64,000 nt of DNA from Acanthosepion esculentum (GCA_964036315.1 OZ038498.1:9373361-9437360); one strand, 5' to 3'; numbered from the stretch's first letter, positions 34,861 through 46,011 are shown. Numbers and translations: made by a program. Notes: generated by a model from the sequence alone, not told the origin.

Positions 34861-34862
34861 TA

Positions 34863-34865
<3 letters not shown>

Positions 34866-34932
<67 letters not shown>
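34866..34932. repeat. (TA)n microsatellite
   Basis: TA run immediately after the mariner end. Confidence 0.96.
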
Positions 34933-34933
<1 letters not shown>

Positions 34934-35089
34934 CAGCAATCCTTCTTTCATGCACATTTCATTGAATACGACAGACAAGGTACTTGGATTTATTTTTATA
35001 CAATTTCTCAAGACGAAAATAGAATTAAGAAAATTCTAAAAAATGCACAACACCAGTTGACAATAACAAAAACATTAAATTATTTATTA

Positions 35090-35480
35090 CACAAAATTTA
35101 AAACCTTTAAGCTTATAGTTAAAAATAATAATTCACATCTTAGAACAAAATTAAATAGGGTAAATATTATTTACGAATTTAAATGCCCATTAAGGAATTG
35201 TATTCCTGATCAATCAAAATTCGTAAATAATTATATAGGCCACACTACAACATGTTTAACACGCAGACTCAATCTATACCTTTCTGACTATAGCTCAATT
35301 AAATCTCATTTAAATATTCATGGAGACCTACTATTCGTAACATACTTGTTGGCAACACAAATATAATAGCATCATCTACATGCTATGAAAGGCTAAAAAT
35401 AATGGAAGCCTTATTAATAAAAACAAAAAACAACACTATCAACTATGAACATGGACATGATATCTTGACCGTGTTTTGAA
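35090..35480 (+). pseudogene. PLE endonuclease-region relic
   Basis: Frames joined give RNCIPDQSKFVNNYIGHTT, then CLTRRLNLYLSDYSSIKSH, NIHGDL, and HGHD near the end. The same peptide order is open at 58676-59113 and again seen at 62890-63360. YIGHTT with a nearby R-L resembles the YIG half of GIY-YIG. The GIY half is lost. Several frame breaks make it non-functional. It is followed at 35552-35579 by a hammerhead-like hairpin. Confidence 0.65.
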
Positions 35481-35551
35481 AAATGAAAACATTTCATAAA
35501 TACGTACATGCAACAAACTATTTCTTATTTAACAATTAAAATAATCCATCC

Positions 35552-35595
35552 TTGAAAATGGCTAAATGTATAGCCGAAAACGCTTGGAATAAAAG
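35552..35595 (+). ncRNA. Hammerhead-like hairpin after a PLE relic
   Basis: TTGAAAAT, stem GGCTA / TAGCC (35560-35564, 35571-35575), GAAA (35576-35579), then ACGCTTGGAATAAAAG. The CTGANGAT word has decayed to TTGAAAAT but the stem is perfect. The motif sits about 75 bases 3' of the PLE endonuclease relic, as it does at 59120. Confidence 0.5.
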
Positions 35596-35703
35596 AACAT
35601 TCGTGCAGATTTTATATAATTTATCATCGAAAAGAAAAAAAATAGTAATCGCATGAGAAATTGTATAAAAAACTAAATCAAAGCACTTCGTCTGCCGTAT
35701 TCA

Positions 35704-35706
<3 letters not shown>

Positions 35707-35800
<94 letters not shown>
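35707..35800. repeat. (TA)n(TG)n microsatellite
   Basis: TA run followed by about 30 GT units. Confidence 0.97.
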
Positions 35801-35802
<2 letters not shown>

Positions 35803-36079
35803 TAAAAAAGTATTCTTTTTAACAAAATCACGTTGTAAATAAAGATTCATTAACACTTTTGCAAAGAGGGTTCCGTCGAGAGACAATTACATTGCTAGTA
35901 TTATTATTTCCTTCAATAAAAAATTGTGGGAAATATTTATTCTCTGCATATCCGGTTTCTTAGTTTGATTTCTACAAATAGGGTTTTTTATCAAGAGTTT
36001 GGTTTCGTAGATATTTTTTTTTTTTTTTTTGATAAAAAAAAAATTGTTTTATCGTTATTCTCTATTGTCTTATATTTTC

Positions 36080-37430
36080 TTAGTTTGGTTTGGTTTGGTT
36101 CAACGGGTTCTTTAATTCCGAGAAGATTTTCATTGCTTGTAATATTTTTCCAATAATGTATTGCTGGTAATATTTTTCCAATAATGTATTGCTGGTAATA
36201 CTTTTCCAATAATGTATTGCTGGTAATATTTTTCCAATAATGTATTGCTGGTAATATTTTTCCAATAATGTATTGCTGGTAATATTTTTCCAATAATGTA
36301 TTGCTGGTAATACTTTTCCAATAATGTATTGCTGGTAATACTTTTCCAATAATGTATTGCTGGTAATATTTTTCCAATAATGTATTGCTGGTAATATTTT
36401 TCCAATAATGTATTGCTGGTAATACTTTTCCAATAATGTATTGCTGGTAATATTTTTCCAATAATGTATTGCTGGTAATATTTTTCCAATAATGTATTGC
36501 TGGTAATATTTTTCCAATAATGTATTGCTGGTAATACTTTTTTCCTCAAAAATGTATTGCTGGTAATATTTACTTTCTTCTAAAATGTATTGCTGGTAAT
36601 ATTTACTTTCTTCTAAAATGTATTGCTGGTAATATTTACTTTCTTCTAAAATGTATTGCTGGTAAAAAAATTTTATTCAAAAAAATTATTGCTGGTATTA
36701 AACCTATTTTAGATTTTTATAGTGTTTTGACTCCAGTTTGGGGGCTAACTATTTGCCCGTAGTTGGGACCCTAAAAGATGCTACCACCCTGAGTTAGGGT
36801 GTATGAAACACTAGCATTTAAGAGGTGGTTTCACGCTCATCAAATCCTCCGGATCAGAGGCCTTGCTGTTGGAGGTAGTTTATTGTCTTAATCAGGACGC
36901 GGGTGTAGTTTATCTTTTACCCAGGGTGTGGACAGGTTTGGGGGTTAACTATTTGCCCATAGCTGAGACCTCAACAGGGGAGCAGGGTGGGCATGGGAAT
37001 ATCAGCAATTAAGAGGTGGTTCCACGCTCCTCAAAACCTTCTGATCAGAGGCCTTGCTGTTGGATGTAGTTTATCGTCTTACCCAGGACGCGGATGTAGT
37101 TTATCGTCTTACCCAGGACGCGGGTGTAGTTTATCGTCTTACCCAGGACGCGGATGTAGTTTATCGTCATACCCAGGACGCGAGTGTAGTTTATCCTCAT
37201 ACCCTGGACGGGGATGTAGTTTATCGTCATACCCAGGACGCGGATGTAGTTTATCGTCTTACCCAGGACGCGGATGTAGTTTATCGTCTTACCCAGGACG
37301 CGGATGTAGTTTATCATCATACCCAGGACTCGGATGCAGTTTATCGTCTTACCCAGGACGCGGATGTAGTTTATCGTCATACCCAGGACGCGGATGTAGT
37401 TTATCGTCATACCCAGGACGGTACTTGAGC
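36080..37430 (+). repeat. Composite GGTTTGG-family repeat with two expanded minisatellites
   Basis: Starts TTAGTTTGGTTTGGTTTGG. It then has a 28-bp array (36128-36540, about 15 units of ATTGCTGGTAATATTTTTCC and AATAATGT) followed by a few longer variants. The central block (36720-37060) includes TTAACTATTTGCCCATAGC, CAGCAATTAAGAGGTGGTTC and CAGAGGCCTTGCTGTTGG, and is partly present twice. It ends with a 30-bp array (37062-37425, 12 units of GTAGTTTATCGTCTTACCCA and GGACGCGGAT). The same family elsewhere has only one or a few units at each site. Open frames across both arrays (GCSLSSYPGR cycles, LPAIHYWKN cycles) come from the repeat units. Confidence 0.88.
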
Positions 37431-37439
37431 ACAAATATA

Positions 37440-38385
37440 CATTGTAAAAAACTAAAAAGACAGAATAGCGCCAAACATTTGAAGGATAACTATTTTGCTC
37501 GGTTGAAAATGTGTTTTCAGTATGTTAGTGCTTTCTTACATTTGAGCAACAGCACCTAACAGAAAGCGAAAATTAAAATCCATTTTAACCAACAAGCAGA
37601 TAAAATAAGAACTTACAGAAATCAAAATATGGGAAGGGACATGTTATAGACATATGTGACTGTCGTCAAAATTGATCGTTCGCAAATTACAGGTTGGGTG
37701 CGGAACTCATTGATTACTCTAGACTTCCTTAAAAGGTGTATTCACGCTACACCTTAAATTTTAATAAAGAAGACACTTTGGCATTAATTATCATGCTCGT
37801 CATTCACACATGTTTGCCGATCACACGTCAGATAATTTATTTCTCAAGTGTTTCCGTGTCGATAACAAAAATTCCATAGAAAGAGCAAAGGCAGATGAAA
37901 AGGTGAGAAAATGACAAAAAGAAGCGGTGTGAAACAAAATAAAGGCGTGAGATTTCGATGAGAAATGACAAGCACAAAAATATATGCAATAAAGAAAAAA
38001 ACTAAAAGAGCGCGACTAGAGAAAAAAAAAAGAATGTATAAAAATAAATAACATAGCAAGTTGGGATAAAGAACGAGAATTCTCGAGAAATGTCGCGAGA
38101 GTCAGTGAGTTTTGAAATCTTGGTTAAAGGAGAGAAAATTTGAAGAAATTAACAGATGAGTAAGACTAAAAAACAAAGATGAATAAAAACTTTACGATGA
38201 TTGACATTTTGTGAAACGTTACGGACAAAATAAAACGGACAAAAAAAAGGAATTTTATTGCATATTTAAATAGAATTTTGTGAAAAAGTAAATGATTATA
38301 AAAAAAAATATTTGCCAAAGGTTCGAACGACTAATTATTACCCTCAAGTCTGTTCCATTTGTTCTACACTAAGTATCCAGAAAGT
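37440..38385. other. No gene seen
   Basis: Plus-strand purine-rich tract at 37860-38060. No motif, tandem repeat or shared family found. Confidence 0.5.
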
Positions 38386-38390
38386 ATGTA

Positions 38391-39217
38391 CAGTAGAATA
38401 CCTCATATAAGTAGTACCTGATATCCGGAATTCTCCATATCCGGAGTGTCTCATATCCGGAATCCCGCATATCCGGACATGATTTTGATGTGTATATTTG
38501 AACTATTTCGGTGCTATGTAACTGATTTGAAATTTCTGTTTTTCATGAAATTTACTTTGGATAATTACTTATTTCACCCTAATGCCTTGCATTGGTGCAA
38601 AAGATGATAGGAATAAGTGGAATGGATGATAACGAGACACATCTGCAACAAGATAGCAACGAGATGCACGATTGTAATGAAACCTGGGCTGAAATTGAAA
38701 AAGCTATTGAAAAGGTTGTCAGTTTTATGGAAAGAAATCCAGCATTCAGCTATGACGATTGCAATAACGCACTCTGAATTAAAAAGTGTATTTCGTTTAA
38801 AAAATTTCAAGAAAAAAAAAGCAAAATGAAATGCGGAAAAAGTTGAGAATGACATTAGAAGAGAAGGAATCATCATGCAACAGCGATTAAAAATCTTCGT
38901 TACATTATTTGTTTTGCATACGTGGCATGCTTAATTTAATTAATTTTCATTAACATTACATCATTTTTTTATCCTTAAAATCAATTCCGTTATATTTCAG
39001 TCATTTCAAGTTATTTTGTTTACTATAAAACATTGACAATAAATGTTAAACATGAGGTTTAACATTTCTTGTCAATGTTTTATAGTAAACAAAATAACTT
39101 GAAATGAGTGAAATATAACGGAATTCAGTTCTTTTATCTTAATCTAAATATAACCCCACTTAACGGGACTTTGTAACTAATTCCTCATATCCGGATGGCC
39201 TTTCAGGGATTCTACTG
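38391..39217 (+). mobile_element. pogo/Tigger-like element, internally deleted
   Basis: Both ends read CAGTAGAAT going inward and are flanked by TA (38389-38390 and 39218-39219). The left end has four ATATCCGGA words within 60 bases and the right end has one more, a subterminal repeat pattern expected for transposase binding. A 61-codon plus frame at 38592-38777, followed by KSVFRLKNFKKKKAK in another frame, encodes ETWAEIEKAIEKVVSFMERN. This resembles the C-terminal end of Tigger transposases. The catalytic DDE part is missing. A separate 67-bp-arm hairpin (38983-39125) is inside. Confidence 0.75.
38983..39125. repeat. Inverted repeat, arms about 67 bp
   Basis: Left arm 38983-39049 (from AATTCCGTTATATTTCAGTC) and right arm 39059-39125 are near-perfect reverse complements around a 9-base loop. 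It is nested in the pogo-like element. Confidence 0.92.
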
Positions 39218-39474
39218 TAAACAAAAAAGCAAAATCGAGATATGTTCTAGATTATACAGTTTGAGAGAAAACTTTTATGCTTATTTGTTGGGCACGGTAA
39301 ACTCATTTCAGCAAAAATGAGTTTATTCTCAATGGCATGCGAGACTGTCCTGCCGCGATTGTTCCTTAGTAAATGAAATTTTAAAATTAACCAATTTTGA
39401 CATAAGGTCAGAATCGCGGAACCCACAATGAGAAACATGGTTAGACAGGCTAAAAATCGATATGACCCGTTAAA

Positions 39475-39477
<3 letters not shown>

Positions 39478-39522
<45 letters not shown>
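39478..39522. repeat. (TG)n microsatellite
   Basis: About 22 GT units. Confidence 0.97.
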
Positions 39523-39525
<3 letters not shown>

Positions 39526-39529
39526 AGAC

Positions 39530-40750
39530 AGGAGATTAACAATCTGAAAAAGGTATGAATAATAAGGGTGGGTTCATATTTCATTATCTGATCGCATCTG
39601 CTATTTCTTATTTTAAAAGCTATAAATTTGATTTCTAGATTCTAGATTCCATGACTGCTATCATTAGTTTATCGATTCTCAAGTAAATAAGTAACTCTAA
39701 ACCTAATTCTCCAAATAACCCTCACCAAAGTAATGATCTGTTTAAACCTATATTTTTAAAAAAATAGCAAAACATCATATTTTAGAATGATTGCCTAATG
39801 TTCTTCTTTGTGGCTATAAAAAAGAACCCGGAAAATAGATTTCGAATATTAATGCATGCCTGCTTAGCTTTGGAAGATTAATATGGCGAATACTGCATCG
39901 ACTTATTTGGCAGCGTAACGAGGTTTCATCAAATGTGACATATCGTTTTAAAACGTTAGCAGCGAGAAGAGAAAATGCGGCAAGCGCAAAACAGAAGTGT
40001 CCATTCGATATCATTGCTGGCCGGTATTCAAACCTTTTGACACCCACTTGGCTGACATCTGCAGACCCAACTGCTCACGAATTACAAAGCCAAACCATTC
40101 TCTAGATAGCTAGTCGTGAATCTTCGATCAGCCCAAATTGGGTCATGAACATGATCTACAGTTTCAAAAGCTGAAAAAGTTGAATGCCTCGCAGAGAGAG
40201 TTGCATGTTTGGTCTCAAAATCTACACGTTGGAAATAAGCACCACTTCTTTTTTCAGGTGACCATGTTTGAAACTTGTAATCTAATTTTCGCTCCATACA
40301 CTCATCGGTTTCCTTGTTGAAGACTTTCACCAATAGCAACATCTAAAATGGAGAGCCCATGGAAATCTAAGAGAATATTATGAAAATCAAGATGTTGACA
40401 TTCCATACTACTTCAAACGAAGGAGGTCTTTTCCAATATTGAAGATCGATAACAGTTACTGGACTTGAGAAATTATTTTCCTGAAAGTAATGTTTCACTA
40501 TAAAGGAAAAGGCTAATATTACCTTGCTGTAAAAACAAGATCATAAGAGTTCAACATTGAAAATTTAAGACTTTCCTTTCAGTCAATGATCTGAATTTTT
40601 TTTTTTAAATACAGTCAACGATCCTACAAATTGGACTTTGACAATATGGAAGAATATTCCTTCCAGCTATAGTGAGAAAATAAAGAAATCTTAGTGCCCC
40701 GTCGTATTGCGAATTTACCTCCCTCTTTTTTTTCTTTTATTTTTTTGTTA
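39530..40750. other. No gene assigned
   Basis: Minus frames of 77 (39814-40047) and 86 (40082-40342) codons, the first with VTFDETSLRCQ. This faintly recalls a transposase DE(T/K)W step but is too weak to call. Nothing else recognised. Confidence 0.35.
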
Positions 40751-40759
40751 TGAATTGCT

Positions 40760-40860
40760 TTTATGGTGATTTTCTACGAGTAGCTTAGATGTGGTACAAG
40801 GCCGAAAGTAAGGAGCACCCAGTGGGGATTGTAACTGATCTAGCGAGACAAACATATTAA
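40760..40860 (+). repeat. Short interspersed repeat shared with 17495-17600
   Basis: Same order of words: GATTTTCTACGAGTAG, GCCGAAAGTA, CCCAGTGGGGAT. Confidence 0.55.
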
Positions 40861-40936
40861 CCCTTACACCACGTTGAATGACCTTTTAATGACTACTTTT
40901 ATTGATTTAATATTGTCAATTTTTATTTGTTCACAT

Positions 40937-40959
40937 CACACACACACACACACACACAC

Positions 40960-41040
<81 letters not shown>
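40937..41040. repeat. (CA)n(TA)n microsatellite
   Basis: CA run then about 38 TA units. Confidence 0.97.
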
Positions 41041-41045
<5 letters not shown>

Positions 41046-41272
41046 AAAGGTTAGTGGTTAGAGTTGAATGGGTTGAAACAGTACTATTAACAAGGGTGAA
41101 AAGCAAAAAGTAAAATATGTAACATGTAAAGTTTTTAACTTCAAAAATCAGGAGTTCAGTTGAATCCGCCATCTTGGTTTCAACCTTACGGTATCCTCAG
41201 GCTATTTTTATCAAATGACCACCTAACACTCTTTTTATTTCTTTAAAAAAAAACTAAATGACACATTATTAT

Positions 41273-41350
41273 CTTCTTCTTCTACTTCTTCTTCTTCCTC
41301 CTCCTCCTCCTCTTCTTCCTCCTCCTCCTCCTCCTCTTCTTCTACTTGAA
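41273..41350. repeat. (CTT)/(CCT) trinucleotide tract
   Basis: Pyrimidine-pure on the plus strand, with two blocks of CCT inside CTT. Confidence 0.95.
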
Positions 41351-41441
41351 GAAGTGCATTGTAAATGCATTGGTGGTGAGTAAATTACTTTTTATTCAGC
41401 GACATAGGCACTTCAGAACGTTTTTCTGATGTGTAAGCAAG

Positions 41442-41444
<3 letters not shown>

Positions 41445-41481
<37 letters not shown>
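41445..41481. repeat. (TA)n microsatellite
   Basis: Left TA tract of the inverted-repeat module 41521-42215. Confidence 0.95.
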
Positions 41482-41484
<3 letters not shown>

Positions 41485-41520
41485 ACGTAAATCATTCAAA
41501 CGAAAAACAAACACTGAAGC

Positions 41521-42215
41521 TAATTATACGGCGAGAATCACTCTCACAAACAATATTTACTAATAAAATACAATCAACTTCGAATCTATTAATGAATGGT
41601 GTGATCCTTGTTCATAAATTCCGGGTTTATCAGATGTTATTTTTTCTACGAGCTGGGCTTTCAGTCGTACCAAACGACCATCTTCAGGTAGACAATTTAG
41701 TGTGTTTTTATTAAATTCCGAATGGTAATGCGACATCGAAAGGTAGTACGGTCCGAAATAGTGTTTTTTTAGCAATGAGATATTGTTAAATGTTAGAATA
41801 ATTTTGGAGCGTGCAGACGCAACGCTGTGGTTGAATTTTTTAAATTTGAAAAATGTGCGAGAATACGGCGAGAATCACTCTCAGAAACAATATTTACTAA
41901 TAAAATACAATCAACTTCGAATCTGTTAATGAATGGTGTGATCCTTGTTCATTTCGGACCGTACTACCTTTCGATGTCGCATTACTATTCGGAATTTAAT
42001 AAAAACACACTAAATTGTCTACCTGAAGATGGTCGTTTGGTACGACTGAAAGTCCGGCTCGTAGAAAAAATAACATCTGATAAACCCGGAATTTATGAAC
42101 AAGGATCACACCATTCATTAACAGATTCTCGCCGTATAATTATACGGCGAGAATCTGTTAATGAATGGTGTGATCCTTGTTCATAAATTCCGGGTTTATC
42201 AGATGTTATTTTTTG
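41521..42215. repeat. Three-part inverted-repeat module with hammerhead-like hairpins
   Basis: Copy 1 is 41521-41765. Copy 2 is 41868-42135, its reverse complement. Copy 3 is 42137-42215, direct again. Copies 2 and 3 meet at a perfect palindrome, CTCGCCGTATAATTATACGG at about 42127. The hairpin is on the minus strand in copy 1 (41687 to 41659) and on the plus strand in copy 2: CTGAAGAT 42023-42030, stem GGTCG / CGACT, GAAA 42048-42051. The peptide GPYYLSMSHYHSEFNKNTLN appears in both orientations, but no complete gene does. A TA tract follows at 42296. Confidence 0.85.
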
Positions 42216-42479
42216 AATCAGTATACCTTCAGTATTTGTTTTTCGTTTGAATGATTTACGTTACATAAATTGATTACGCACTACAAAATTGACATATATA
42301 TATATATATATTCCTGTTTACCATTATTAAGATTAGGTGTGTGTAGTTAATGTTGGTGGGAAGACTATACTGTGTCAATTATTTAAATGGAAAGTACATG
42401 TCTACCTTAAAATACCGGCACTGCTGTAGGATAGACGTAAATAACCCACCTAAAAGGCTGCAAGTAGGAGACATATATT

Positions 42480-42760
42480 TCTGTCTATATCTCTGAGATG
42501 AGGTATTATGATTATTTGCATGGTTCGGACTGTTATCCTTATCTTCATTGCCCTATTCACAACATTTATGTCGTTGTACGCTCCGGCCTTCTTCAGGTGT
42601 GTTGTAATCGATATCGATTCGGAATGGGAAATACGAATCACAGTCTAGTTCTTTGCATTCACTTACGCGCAAATACCCTTGAGCAATGTATGGGTAAATA
42701 GCAGGGTAGACTGAGCCCGCTAGCCTTTCTTGGCAATCAGTCAAAAGGGCATAATTTTAA
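42480..42760. repeat. SINE fragments, two families joined
   Basis: 42480-42600 matches one unit of the 97/107-bp tail repeat (minus: GGAGCGTACAACGAC, GATAACAGTCCGAA). 42640-42750 matches the middle of the 13958-14290 SINE (GCATTCACTTACG, GGGTAAATAGCAGG, TAGACTGAG, CTTGGCAA). This is a nested or chimeric insertion. Confidence 0.6.
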
Positions 42761-43199
42761 AAAAACTTTAAGAGGGTTGTTTCGAGACCTTGTGGCACAC
42801 GATGTGCACCAGTTCCCCGTATTCATTTCTTCCGAAAAATGGTTACCCCCATAATCAATATGAGCGGTTTGTCTGGCAGTTCGCTTTTAAGAAATGAGCT
42901 GCTGTCCCCCCATACGTTGAAGACGACGGACATGTCTAGTATACGTATATTCATAATCCTTAAATGCAAATTGATTACGTAAAGTGCTACCTTTTGGATA
43001 TATCCTATTTTTCTTTTTACATTATTTACCTCTAAGACTTTTTTCTCTTTCCCAATGTTCATTCTGCTATATGTAATTTGTATCTCAATTCATCCCAATG
43101 ACTTTTGTTTCTTTTATTTAACTTCAAAATATTTTCAAAGGACGCTTCTACACTCTTAATGTTTTACGTTGTTTCCCTGTTTCGCCAATGCCTTTATTT

Positions 43200-43200
<1 letters not shown>
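42760..43200. other. No gene seen
   Basis: Short minus and plus frames without motifs. Confidence 0.45.

Positions 43201-43202
<2 letters not shown>

Positions 43203-43276
<74 letters not shown>
43203..43276. repeat. (TA)n microsatellite
   Basis: Abuts the left arm of the hairpin at 43276-43476. Confidence 0.97.
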
Positions 43277-43279
<3 letters not shown>

Positions 43280-43476
43280 TAACTGATTTAAAAATATGGT
43301 TTCATCACTACACAGGAATTACTGTGTTTCAAAAACAGAAAAACCTTCAAATTCAATTATATTAAATTAAAAGCATTAATTATTAATTTCATTTAATTGA
43401 ATTTTTGTTTTCTGTTTTTGAAACATGGTGATTCCTGTGTAGCGATGAAACCATATTTTTAAATCAGTTGATTTAT
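43276..43476. repeat. Inverted repeat, arms about 90 bp
   Basis: Left arm from AACTGATTTAAAAATATGGT, right arm ending in its complement AAATCAGTTGATTTA. About 90% paired, loop of about 17 bases rich in A and T. No CTGANGA hairpin found inside. (TA)n on the left and (CA)n(TA)n 100 bases to the right. Confidence 0.85.
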
Positions 43477-43581
43477 AATATTTATGCTCTGTAAATTTAC
43501 ATTGAGCACTATTTTGTAAAAATAAAAATATCAATAAGAACACCGGATTAAATATCTTACTGTTCTTCCTTTTCTTTACTA

Positions 43582-43600
43582 TACACACACACACACACAT

Positions 43601-43689
<89 letters not shown>

Positions 43690-43693
43690 TATA
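43582..43693. repeat. (CA)n(TA)n microsatellite
   Basis: CA run, TA run, ending in an ATACATATATA variant. Confidence 0.97.
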
Positions 43694-43853
43694 TCTTATG
43701 CAGTGTTACATTAGAACATGCACATATCCACTACAAAATTGTACATTTTTGTTTCAACGTCAAAAAGGGAAAACAATTTTAGACGTCTCATCAGTTGGGG
43801 AATCACTGTAAAATTTTGAACGCTGTAATCCGACTGTTCGTTCTCCTACACTT

Positions 43854-43855
<2 letters not shown>

Positions 43856-43925
<70 letters not shown>
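43856..43925. repeat. (TA)n microsatellite
   Basis: About 35 TA units. Confidence 0.97.
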
Positions 43926-43927
<2 letters not shown>

Positions 43928-44314
43928 ATAATACGAAATTTCCTAGCCACATACCCTCAAAAACAAAATTTGTGCAAAAATTAAAATAGGAAAATTAAAA
44001 GATAAATGATTTTTTGCCGACATCACTCAACGTCGCCTTATCCAATATGTTGCTTCATGCCTTTAACCCAACAGACACCTGTTCATGCTAGAAATACTAA
44101 TGAAGACTCATATATGTTTGCAATGATTAATTCGTCTGAAAATCGTTCGAAATCAAAATATCTAAGATATTTTCGCAAGTATCAACGCGGATCAAGTACA
44201 TTTAATGAAGAAAATTAATATTTGAATTATTTTTTTAATTAAATATTATCACATGATTATGAGTTCCCACATTTCACTATTTTGAAGTTTCCTTTGGCTA
44301 CTACACATACTCAT

Positions 44315-44565
44315 ACACACACTACACATCGGTAAATTCCTTTACATACTACACATACATATACACATAATACACATCGGTAAATTCCTTTACATACTAC
44401 AAATACATATACACATAATACACATCGGTAAATTCCTTTACATACTACATATACATATACACATAATACACATCGGTAAATTCCTTTACATACTACACTT
44501 ACATATACACATACTACACATCGGTAAATTCCTTTACCTACTACACATACACATCGGTAAATTCA
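44315..44565. repeat. 48-bp minisatellite
   Basis: CGGTAAATTCCTTTACATAC starts at 44330, 44378, 44426, 44474 and 44522, exactly 48 bases apart. A last shorter unit is at 44554. The rest of the unit is CACATACA-type text. Confidence 0.95.
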
Positions 44566-44569
44566 TTGA

Positions 44570-45670
44570 CCGCTAAAAAAAAGAAAAATATATAATAAAA
44601 ACATGAATTCTGTCGTGTCTCACATTCCAGTGCACAAATCAATAGTCATTCCTCCATCTTTGTTTTATTACCAAGTCGTTGTGATAAGGTGAAAATAATT
44701 AGGTAAATAATTCATAAACTAATAAGGAAATTATTATTGTGTATATATCGTTGTGTTTGGATCCGTATGTTCACCTTGGTTGCTATACTTCACTTTTTGA
44801 TTGTTGTATACTCCGTCTATAACAACGACGATGAACAGATTAATCCGGATGGAAAGTTATATAATAATAATTCTGATCTCAGAAGTCTGGCATAAATAAT
44901 ATCTGAAGTGTTGAAAATTCCAAAAACGTCAATGCATAATTTCTGCAGATACTTCTTGCAAAATGAATAGAGAAAATAACATCCAAAGATTGGAAAACAT
45001 TGAAAATGAGACCTTTTATGTAGTCGCCATTTCAATCAAACATTTATAAAAGAAAATGGCGACCGCAAGACGCACAGACCCGCCCTGTCTTTAGAAATCT
45101 TAAGATCGATTTTTCACCGATTATTTTTTTAAAAATCGAATTGACAAAAATCGATTATTATCCGTCTGTACATGGATTCTATTCATCGATCAACTGACAG
45201 AAGATTTTATTTATTCTTTCTGTAAACTTACAAGTAACATCATCTTGTAGTCATGTTTCATACGTGAATGATGCTTTCCATGTTTACTTAGCTTGTATAA
45301 CGTAACTAAATAACACACAAGAAGTATACAATTGCGGAATACACTTGCACACTGATCTGCCTTAACTAATACAAATTGTTGGTAAACTCCTTTCAATGTT
45401 ATTGTTAGTACCAACCTCGTTTTTTTTTCTTTTCATATCGCATTCCTTTTTTCTGAATAGGGTTTTTCTTTTGGCATTGTTCATGGGTTCCTTAGAAATA
45501 CAGAGGAAATATCTCTACTCTCCAATGTCTACTTTAAACATTAATGTATCCATTATAGACTTACACTTGAGAGAGACGGAAGTAAGGATTAAAGTAAACC
45601 CCCCCAAAAATAAACATGAAAATATTTTATACATGAAACACAAATTCACAACCATAAGCAATTAACATGC
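44570..45670. other. No gene seen
   Basis: Frames of 72, 67 and 89 codons on either strand with no motif. The text is moderately AT-rich and may include old transposon DNA. Confidence 0.4.
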
Positions 45671-45671
45671 G

Positions 45672-45674
<3 letters not shown>

Positions 45675-45752
<78 letters not shown>
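45675..45752. repeat. (TA)n microsatellite
   Basis: About 39 TA units, left boundary of the next hairpin. Confidence 0.97.
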
Positions 45753-45754
<2 letters not shown>

Positions 45755-45763
45755 AAAAACATA

Positions 45764-45857
45764 GAAGTCAACACTTAGAGGCGAGAGTCTGTTTCATGCT
45801 AGATGCAATCTTCAGGCAACAGCATGAAACAGACTGTCGCCTCTAAGTGTTGACTTT
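45764..45857 (-). repeat. Inverted repeat with hammerhead-like core
   Basis: Arms 45764-45800 and 45821-45857 pair through GAAGTCAACACTTAGAGGCG and TGTTTCATGCT. On the minus strand the loop region reads CTGAAGAT (45815-45808), TGC, loop, GCA, TGAAAC. The same family is at 57911-58036. It is followed by the PLE-associated tail segment 45872-45945 and TA/TG tracts. Confidence 0.85.
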
Positions 45858-45871
45858 TATATTTACACACG

Positions 45872-45945
45872 CTCTATCTCTGGTATTGAGCACTTTATCC
45901 CATAAATATAGCACACTTTAAGACTATATTTCTTCATATATATAT
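45872..45945 (+). repeat. PLE-associated tail segment
   Basis: CACGCTCTATCTCTGGTATT, GAGCACTTTATCCCATAAAT and ATTTCTTCATATATA, shared with 14906-14985 (reverse) and 58050-58130. Confidence 0.65.
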
Positions 45946-45954
45946 ATATATAGA

Positions 45955-45987
<33 letters not shown>

Positions 45988-46011
45988 GTGTGTGTGTGTG
46001 CGTGTGCGTGT
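45937..46011. repeat. (TA)n(TG)n microsatellite
   Basis: Short TA run, then about 25 GT units with occasional GC. Confidence 0.95.

Noticed and set aside
36080..37560. Periodic open frames (GCSLSSYPGR cycles and AIHYWKN cycles)
   Set aside because: Both come from the 28-bp and 30-bp arrays of a composite repeat.
39814..40342. A transposase gene from the DETS-like word
   Set aside because: One short motif without the neighbouring catalytic regions. Could be chance.
41398..41440. CTGATG near GAAC text as a hammerhead core
   Set aside because: Order and pairing do not fit on either strand.
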